A stretch of DNA of 25,000 nucleotides from the NCBI RefSeq assembly GCF_000499385.1, contig NW_013653247.1:1-25000 (forward strand). Direction: 5' to 3'. Of the stretch, positions 1-9,271 are shown piece by piece; position 1 is the first letter of the stretch; every line of letters begins with the position of its first letter. This DNA comes from Eimeria necatrix (lineage: Eukaryota > Apicomplexa > Conoidasida > Eucoccidiorida > Eimeriidae). Below the pieces are notes generated by a model. It was given only the letters and a program-made list of their open reading frames with translations, made no database searches and had not been told where the DNA came from. The translations under genes were made by a program, and so were the position numbers.

Positions 1-241
1 GCAGTTGTAGCAGCGGCAGGAGCAGCAGCAGCAGCGGCTGCAGCAGCAGCAGCAGCAGCAGCAGCGGCAGCTGCGGGCAGGGCTGCATCCTGCAGCAAAC
101 GCCCTCCTGCTGCTGCGGCTAGGACTGCTGCTGCTGCAGCAGCTGCTGCTGCTGCTTTTGCTGCTGCTACCCCTTAGGAAGTTTCCACTCCTGCTGTTGC
201 CTCTACTTGTGCACCCCACTGCGTGCGCCGCTGCTGCTGTG

Positions 242-273
<32 letters not shown>

Positions 274-452
274 AGCTGCTGGCTGACCCTGAAGCCATCC
301 CGCCGCATTTCCTGGACAAAGAAGACGCAGCAGCAAAGCCCCAAGACAATGCATGCAGCTTTGTGCTGCCGCTGGCAGCAGCAGCAGCAAACGGGCCGCG
401 GCGCTGCGTGCCGTGCGTGTCGGAGGCTCCAGCGCCCGCAGCAGCAGCACGG

Positions 453-489
<37 letters not shown>

Positions 490-1115
490 AGCGCCCGTGG
501 GGCAGCAGACTCAAGACAGATGTGGCTTTTGCGCGGCAGCTAATAGAGCAGCGAGCAGCAGCTTCTTCGCTGCTGCCCGACTGGGCCCACGAGTGGTTAA
601 GAAAGATCTTGAGCCTCGTGGAGGTCTCCTCCAAGCCAGACGTGAGGGTTTAGGGTTTAGGGTTTAGGGTTTAGGGTTGAGGGTTTAGGGTTTGCGGCGT
701 TTGCTGCGGCGCTGGCGCGCGTCGTCGCGGCGCGGCTGCCGGGAAGGCAGCCTCCTTTAGCTGCCGCGGAGGCCTCCCAGGGTTTAGGGTTTAGGGTTTA
801 GGGTTTAGGGTTTAGGGTTTAGGGTTTGGGGTTTGCGGCGCAGGAGAAGAGCGGGGGTTTGATGGGGCGCGTGGACCGGGGCACCACGCTGGCGCTGCGA
901 GCAGCAAGCCAGGCCATCTTCTGCCACGTCAGCAGCAGCACAGCAGCAAAACTTGCAGACACATTTGTGTCTTGGGCAGCAGCAGCAACTCATCTCGAAG
1001 CAGTGCGGCTGGCCAGCGTTGTTGCTGCTGCTCTCGGTGCTGCAGCGCCGCAGCTGCTGCTGCCCAAGCTGCTGCAGCTCGTCGAGAGCCGCCTGCTCGA
1101 GCCGCTGCCGCCCCC

Positions 1116-1161
<46 letters not shown>

Positions 1162-1912
1162 GTGCGCGTGTACGGGGTGCGGTTCCCGCGGCGGCAGCTG
1201 AAAGCTGCTGCTTCTTCGCGGAGCATAGAGTGGCTGCTGCGGCTGCTGAGCGCATGCATGCGGGGCTGCGGCGCTGCTGCGCTGCAGCAGCAGCAGCTGC
1301 TGCTGGCCCTCTGCCACGCCGTGCTGCAGCACCCCACAAAGCAGCTCTACCGCCTGGGGGCGAAGCTGCTGCGGCGCTGCATCGAAACTTGGGTGGGAGT
1401 TTACCCGGGGGCCCTCTCTCACTGCTGCTGCATGAGCAGCAGCGAGTGGGGGGCCCCCCTGCAGCGGCAGCTGTTTGTGCTGCGGTGGGGGGCCCCCTTT
1501 TGGGTCAAGGGGGGCCCCCAGCAGCTGGCCTGGCACGTGCCTTCGCAGCAGGAGCTGGCAGCAGCGCAGCAGTTTGCTGCTTACGGCCTTGCTGCTGTCC
1601 GCTTCCTGCTGCTGCCGCTGCTGCAGGACCGCGCTGCAGCAGCAGCAGCGGCGCTTAACGCCCAAGCAGCAGCAGCAGCAGCCATCGCCGGCGAGGAGGT
1701 CGCTGCTGCAGCAACGGCCTTCGCCCAGCCCGACCCCAAAGACCCGGACGCTGCTGCTGCTGCAGCAGCAGCAGCAGCAGCACCAGCAGCAGCAGCAGCA
1801 GCAGCAGGCTGGGCCGCCTGCCTGGGGCCCCTCGACGAGCTCAAGGCCCTCCCCGCCGACTTCTTGGGGCCCCTCACCGAGCAGGAGGACCCCCTCACCC
1901 ACACAGCAGCAG

Positions 1913-1961
<49 letters not shown>

Positions 1962-2123
1962 GGAGAGCAGCAGCAAAACGCGCGCGAGGCTGGCTCGGGC
2001 CCTCAAGCTTATCCGGCTGCTGGCAAAAGCAGCAGCAGCGCAGCAGCCAGATGAAAGGCCGCGGCGGATTCCAATGTGGGGTGTTGTGACTCCTTACGAG
2101 CAGCTGCCTGCTGCTGAAGGCCC

Positions 2124-2169
<46 letters not shown>

Positions 2170-2307
2170 TGCAGCACGGTGTCGCCCTTCCGAGCAGCAG
2201 CACTCATTGAAAACTTGGCCGCGCTGCTGCTGCTCGTCGCGCAGACGCAGCTGCCGCTGCCGGACGGGCCTTTGCTGCCTGCGCACATCGCAGCAGCCGC
2301 AGCCCCC

Positions 2308-2348
<41 letters not shown>

Positions 2349-2522
2349 CACGGGAGAGGAAGCCAAGCTGCAGCTGCGCTTCCTTAAAGCAGCAAGGCAG
2401 CTGCTGCTGCGGCCCTTCACTGCCTGGATTTTCGAAGCTGGAAAAATCAGCAAAGACGGCGGGGGGCCCCACAGCAGCGGGTTCGAGGCCGAGGGCATTG
2501 AGGTCCTTTCCTCCTGCTACGG

Positions 2523-2582
<60 letters not shown>

Positions 2583-2693
2583 TGTGGTATCTCGGGGCGA
2601 GCTTCTGGGTCTCTCAGTCTCCTCGTGTGTCCTTTAATTCCGTTTCTCCTTCTCGGTTTCTACTTGGCTGCTTCTGTTTATCTCTGCACCTCC

Positions 2694-2737
<44 letters not shown>

Positions 2738-2856
2738 CTGCCTTCCCCCGCAGCGCCACATCCCCTCCTGCTGCGTATGATTTAGCGCCTCCGTTGAAAT
2801 TTCGCGTGCTGTGTGCTTCTGCCGCTGCCTCCCCCCTGCTGCTGCTGCCCCCCCCC

Positions 2857-2910
<54 letters not shown>

Positions 2911-3536
2911 AGGGGCGCACGAAGCGGGCTTCCTGCAAGACTCCCCCCGCTGCGTGTGGGCACAGGGAGTCTGCAGCGCGTGGGGCTGCCGCGTTGCTGC
3001 TCGTCGCGGGCGAGTGGGGGTGTGGGGTTGGCAGCAGCAGCTGCTGCTGCTCGTGCTGCAGCTCGCGCTGCACCACTACGCCGAGGTCCTTTTTGCAGCT
3101 TTTTCGCCCCCTTTTCTCCAATTTTTTGCTGCTGCAGTTCCCCGTTTTGCTGCTGTTCGCACTGGCTTTCCGTTTATTCTTTTTGCGCTTTATTAAAATT
3201 CTTTTTTTACTCTTTTTGGAACTTTTTCGACACATTTTGATGCTTTTTCCGCTCTTTTGCTGCTCCTTTTTGTCTCCTTTCGACTTCTCACTTGTCTCAT
3301 TTTCTTTTTTCTTTTCCTTTTTAAAATTACTTCAATTATCCTTTTAATTGTTTCCTTAATTGGCTTTTTATTTGTCTCCTTTTGTCTTTTTAATTGTCTT
3401 TTTTGTCTTTTTCATGGCCTCTTTTTGTCTTCCTAATTGCCTTTTAATTTAATCCTTAATGGTTTTTTCTCGTTTTCTTAATGGTCCTTTTTCGTTTGCT
3501 TCTTTACCTCATTTGGCGCTTTTAAAATTGCCCATC

Positions 3537-3589
<53 letters not shown>

Positions 3590-3728
3590 GTTGTGTCTGC
3601 TGTGCTGCTTCTCAGTCCCGCCACCTGGCGCAGCAAATTCTACGCGAAGCTTTTTCTGTTTACATGGGGATCCGATCCCCGATTTTGCTGCTGACGCTGC
3701 AGATGCTGGAGGCCAGCACGGAGCAGCC

Positions 3729-3776
<48 letters not shown>

Positions 3777-4355
3777 GCCGCAAAAGCTGCAGGAACTCCT
3801 GCCGCCTGAAGCTTACAAGCAGCAGGTGAGACGCACGCGGAGCTGCTGCTGCTTCTTTTATCTCCTTTTTCTTTTGTGTTTTATTTTATTCCTTTTTTTA
3901 TTTTTTTATTTTATTTTTTATTTTATTTATTTATTCATTTTGGCTAAAAGTTAAAAGCTGCTGTTGTCTCTTTGCTGCTGCAGGCTGCAGCGGGATCCAA
4001 CGGAGGCGGCAGCAGCCCCTCAGAAGCAGCAGCAGGTGCAGCAAGGACACAATCACCACAGCAGCAGCAGCAGCAGCAGCAACTGCAGCAACCGCAGCAG
4101 CAGCTTAGGAAAAGCAGCAGCAGCGGCACTTGTTGACGCCCCCGAAGAAGCAGCAGCAGAACCAGAAGCAGCACAACACAACACCACTGCAGCGCAACAG
4201 CAGCGGCTGCAGCAGCAGCTGCAGCAGCAGCAGCAGCAGCAGTTGTCTGCCGTTCGTTTCTATGTTTGGAATTTGCATTTGCATGTGTCTTTTCATCCCC
4301 TTTCTCTCTTTTGAATCTCATTTAATCTTTCATCCTCACTATTCCCATTTGCTTC

Positions 4356-4420
<65 letters not shown>

Positions 4421-4491
4421 TCTGCTGCAGGCAGCGCGTTGCCGTCCTCGCTGGAGGCGACGCCGCGTTTCCCGGCGCCGCTGTCGCCGTC

Positions 4492-4542
<51 letters not shown>

Positions 4543-5195
4543 GGAGGCGCTGCAGCACGCGCGTCTGACGGGCGCTGCTTACTTGCTGAACTCCCCCTCA
4601 ATGATCCGGCGGCTGTGGGGGGCCCCACAGCTGCTGGCCTTTTGCTGCAGATGTCTTCTTGCTGCTCTGCTGCTGCGGCTGCAGCAGCCGACGCCGCAGC
4701 AAAGATTTGCTGCTTTCGCCAGCGCGCTGCTCACCCACAGAGAGGCCCTCGACGTCCACCACAAAGACTACCAGCAGCACATCGTCCAGGTGCTGCTGCT
4801 GCTGCGCTGCTGCTGCTGCTGCGCTGCTGCTGCTGCGCTGCTGCTGCTGCTGCGCTGCTGTTGCTGCGCTGCTGCTGCTGCGCTGTTGCTGCTGCGCTGC
4901 TGCTGCTGCTGCTGCTGGGCTGCTGCTGCTGCTGCTGATGTGGTGCTGCTGTTTCTGCGGTGCTGCTGTTTCTGCGGTGCTGCTGTTTCTGGGGTGCTGC
5001 TGTTTCTGCGGTGCTGTTGCTGCTGCAGTGCTGCTGCTGCGGGGTTTTCTGCTGCTGCTGCTGCTGTTTCTGCTGGCTTGCCTGCTGCTGTGGGTCGACG
5101 CCTAGTAGCAGCAGTCGCTTGTTATGCTGCTGCTGCTGCTGTGTGCTGCTGCTGCTGCTTTCCGCCTCTTCGGGCGCCCGGCACCTGCGCGCACG

Positions 5196-5234
<39 letters not shown>

Positions 5235-5361
5235 CAGGGCCTGCTGAAGCCAACGCTGGAGCGGCTGCTGCTGCGCTGCGGCGGGGGCCCCACAGACACT
5301 TTATCCCCCCATTGGCGGTTTACGCTGGTGGGGGGGGCCCTCTGTGTGTGTCTGTATAGTA

Positions 5362-5392
<31 letters not shown>

Positions 5393-5701
5393 GCTGCTGC
5401 TGTATTGCCGGTGGCTGCTGGACGCAGCCAACAGCAGCAAACAGCCCCCCATGGTCAACGCCGTTGCTGCCTTCGGCCTCATGCAGCTGCTGCACCAACT
5501 CAAAAAGAATATTGCAGCAGCGCCCCAAGAGCGTAAACCCTAAACCCTAAACCCTAAACCCTAAACCCTACTTGACGCACACCGCAGCCTGCCCGCGCAC
5601 CAGCCCAGCAGTAGATGCGCCGACGGGCTTGCCCACGACATGCCTTCTGCTGCTGCTGTGCGCTGCTGCTGCTGCTGCTCTGTGCTGCTGCTGCTGCTCT
5701 G

Positions 5702-5749
<48 letters not shown>

Positions 5750-6531
5750 GCTGCAGTGCTGCAGCGGCTGCACGACCCGAACACTTTGGGGCGGCTGCTG
5801 ACGACGCTGGTGTGCATACACCACGAGAGCATCCGTGGGGCGCAGGGCGCCCACGAAGGCAGCAGCAGCAGCAGAGCAGCAGCAGCAGCAGACAGCAGCT
5901 TCCCAATTGTTGCTGCTGTTGTCAAACTAGATAAAACTTGGCCCGAGCAAAGGGCCCCCCGTGTCTCTCGGCTGCTGTCGCTGCACAACTTGCTGTTTGT
6001 CAAGACGCTGCTGGGCTTCCTTTACCGCAGCAGAAACCTGCTGCAGCAGCAAAGTGGGAGGACCCGAAGGCCAGGGAGACTCTCTGGAATATCCTGTGTC
6101 CCCTCATGGCAAGTTTTGAATGCCCCAAACCCTAAACCCTAAACCCTAAACCCTCTCTAGTCTCTAAACCCTGCCTAAACCCTAAATCCTGGCTAAACCC
6201 TAAACTCTACCCAAACCCTTAACCCTACCCAAACCCTAAACCCTACCCAAACCCTAAACCCTACCCAAACCCTAAACGCTTCTAATCCCTAAAGCCTATC
6301 CAAAACCCTGAAATCTACTTGGGCTGTGAACTCTACGTAAACCCTAAACCCTCAAGCGTTAGCTAGACCTTACTTGGACGATAATCCCCACCTAAACCCT
6401 AAACCCTAATTTGTGGTTTGGGGTTTGCTGCAGTCGGCAAGCTTCGCCCGGCTAGATGATGAGCGTTTAGCTGCCTGGGCTGACGGCCTGAGGTTTGCGC
6501 TGTGTCCTTCTGCTGCTCCGCTGCTGCCACA

Positions 6532-6569
<38 letters not shown>

Positions 6570-6708
6570 TGAGGGGAGCAGCAGCTGCTGCTGCAGCGCG
6601 AGCTCGGCTGCGGCCCTTCATCAACTTCTTCATCGATGCTCAAAAAGCAGCAAATCCGCAGGAGGCCCTTTTGGTGAGGAAAAATAAAAATAAAAATAAA
6701 AATAAAAA

Positions 6709-6757
<49 letters not shown>

Positions 6758-7606
6758 ATAGAAATAAAGATAATAAGAGATTAAAAGATACAAAAGAAGA
6801 TATTAGAGTGACATGCATGCAGCAAGAAGACACGAGCAGGACAGATGAGGAGTTGCTGCTGCTGCTGTCGCTGCTGCTTGCGCTGCTGCTGCCATTGCTG
6901 CTGCTGCTGCTGCTGCCATTGCTGCTGCTGCTGCTGCTGCTTGTGCTGCTGCTGCAGTCAGTGCCCACGGGAGATTCAGATGCAGCATCTTCTGGGGACT
7001 TGACGCGGCAGCTGCGTCTGTACTACGCGTTGCTGCTGGTCGCCACTTTTTCTGCTGCCCCTCGCTGCAGCAGCAGCAGCAGCAGCAGCAGCTGCAGCAG
7101 CAGTAACGGGGGCTGCTGCTGCAGCTGCGGCTGCTGCTTTGCTGCTGCCACACTGGAAGCTGGCAAGGAGGCCGTGCTGCGCTGCTTCGACCACCCATAC
7201 AAGCAGGTGCTGCTGCAGCTCGAAGCTCCTGGGCTCTAGGGTTTAGGGTTTAGGGTTTAGGGTTTAGGGTTTAGGGTTTGGAAGCTGCGCATGCACTGTG
7301 GGGCGCAGGTTAGAGAGGAAGTGGCCAGGCTAGTGGTCACTTCAGTGATGGGCTGCGACAGAGAAGAGCTGCTGCAGCAGGAGACCGATGGTCTCCTCAG
7401 CACGGGGCGGTATGAGTCTGCTGCAGCAGCAGCAGCAGCAGCAGCTGCTGCTGCTGCTGCAGACCCCTGCGGCTGCAGCTGCGACCCCACAGCTCACGCG
7501 CAGCAGCTTCGGGTGTACCTGCAGCAGCAGGCAAAAGCGGCGCTGGCGCCCCTAGCAGCAGGAGAGTCCTCTGCTGCTGCAGGTGTGTCCCTGTTGCTGC
7601 ACTCTT

Positions 7607-7644
<38 letters not shown>

Positions 7645-7961
7645 TTTGCTGCTGCTGCGTGCACCTGCTGCCGTTTGGTGCATCGGTGGCGCCCCGACTC
7701 TGTGTCCCTCCAGCGCCAGCCAGCAGCCCGTGGCCGCGCATCGAGGGCCTAGGGTTTAGGGTTTAGGGTTTAGGGTTTAGGGTTTAGGGTTTGCGTGTCA
7801 GACCGCGAGGCGGGGAAAAGCCGCTCCCCGTTTCTGTGTCAGTCCTTGACGCTGCTGAACTGCCTCACCGCTTTGGCAGCTCAAAGAGATTCGAAGACTT
7901 TGAGTTCTTTGGGCGCTGCTGGGGGCGGCTCTTTCGCGGTGTACAGACACCTCGCGGCCCC

Positions 7962-8004
<43 letters not shown>

Positions 8005-8139
8005 GGGGTGCTGCTCGCGCTGGTGCTTGCTGCCAGCAAACACCCCGACTGCGACATCAGCAGCCACGCGGTGCATGCGGCGCACTTCTGCTGCCTCGCC
8101 ACGCAGCAGCGCCAGCTGCTCTCCGACGTGCTGCAGCTG

Positions 8140-8183
<44 letters not shown>

Positions 8184-8306
8184 CAAGAGCCTCCTGCAGC
8201 AGCAAAGGGACTTCGTCGCAGCTCTCGTCTCCTACATGAGGCACCCCTCGTGGAAGGTCAGGGCCCTCGTCCCTGCGCTGCTAGAGGTACAGTCCCTGCT
8301 GCTGCA

Positions 8307-8363
<57 letters not shown>

Positions 8364-8473
8364 AGCTATGTAGCCGCAGCTGCTGGCTGTGCCGTTCTTC
8401 CTGCGTTTCTTCTGACGCTTGCGTGCTGCTGCGTGTGCCCCTGCGCTGCCGCCGCCTTCCCTGCCGCCGCCGC

Positions 8474-8521
<48 letters not shown>

Positions 8522-8692
8522 AGCTGGACGTCACGCAGCACCGCTTCTTGCTCTGCGGCGACTGGGCCTACCGCGAGGCCCTCTGGGGGGCCCTCGAGGC
8601 CCTGGCGGACGGCGAAGCAGGTGTACGTACAGCTGGCAAAAGCTGCTTCACTCCTTTGCTGCTCTCCGCCTCCGACGCCGACTGCAGGTCCG

Positions 8693-8752
<60 letters not shown>

Positions 8753-9101
8753 GGCGGCGTCCTTGCGCGGCTGCTGCTGATGACTCACTTTGCTGCTGCT
8801 GCGGCTCTTCCCGGGTGCCTTTTGGGGAACTTCAGCTGAGGGGGTTGCAGCAGCAGCAGCTGCTGCTGCTGCTGCTGCAGCTGCAACGGCAGCAGCAGCT
8901 GCTGCTGCAGCTTCTTTCCCTCCCTTATTTTGCTTCTCTTTTTCTGCTGCTGCCTCTCCTAGCTCGTTCCCGTGGCTGCTGGCTTCCTGCTGCTGCTGGC
9001 TGCAGGCGATTATATCTTTTTGTGTCTCTTTTTGTTTTCTTTTTTTTCTTTTCTTTTTTTCCTTTTTTTTGTTTCTTTTTGCTTCTTTCTTTTACTCTGG
9101 C

Positions 9102-9133
<32 letters not shown>

Positions 9134-9221
9134 GTCTCCTTTGCCTTTTGATGCCGCAGGTTTTACTCCAAAGTCTTTTTGTCTCTCGCGGGCCCCGCAG
9201 TGCGCCGCCCCCGCCCCAGCA

Positions 9222-9271
<50 letters not shown>

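Noticed and set aside
805..2472. Long minus-strand open frame (555 codons, Cys/Leu/Gln-rich)
   Set aside because: It is antisense to the PA200 exon that matches the family well. CTG/CAG repeats lack stops in all frames, so such antisense frames are expected.
8383..8407. Micro-exon LLAVPFFLRF in PA200
   Set aside because: The peptide would fit the family after PALLE, and an acceptor (tagccgcag) is present, but the only donor leaves a phase that does not fit the exon at 8524.
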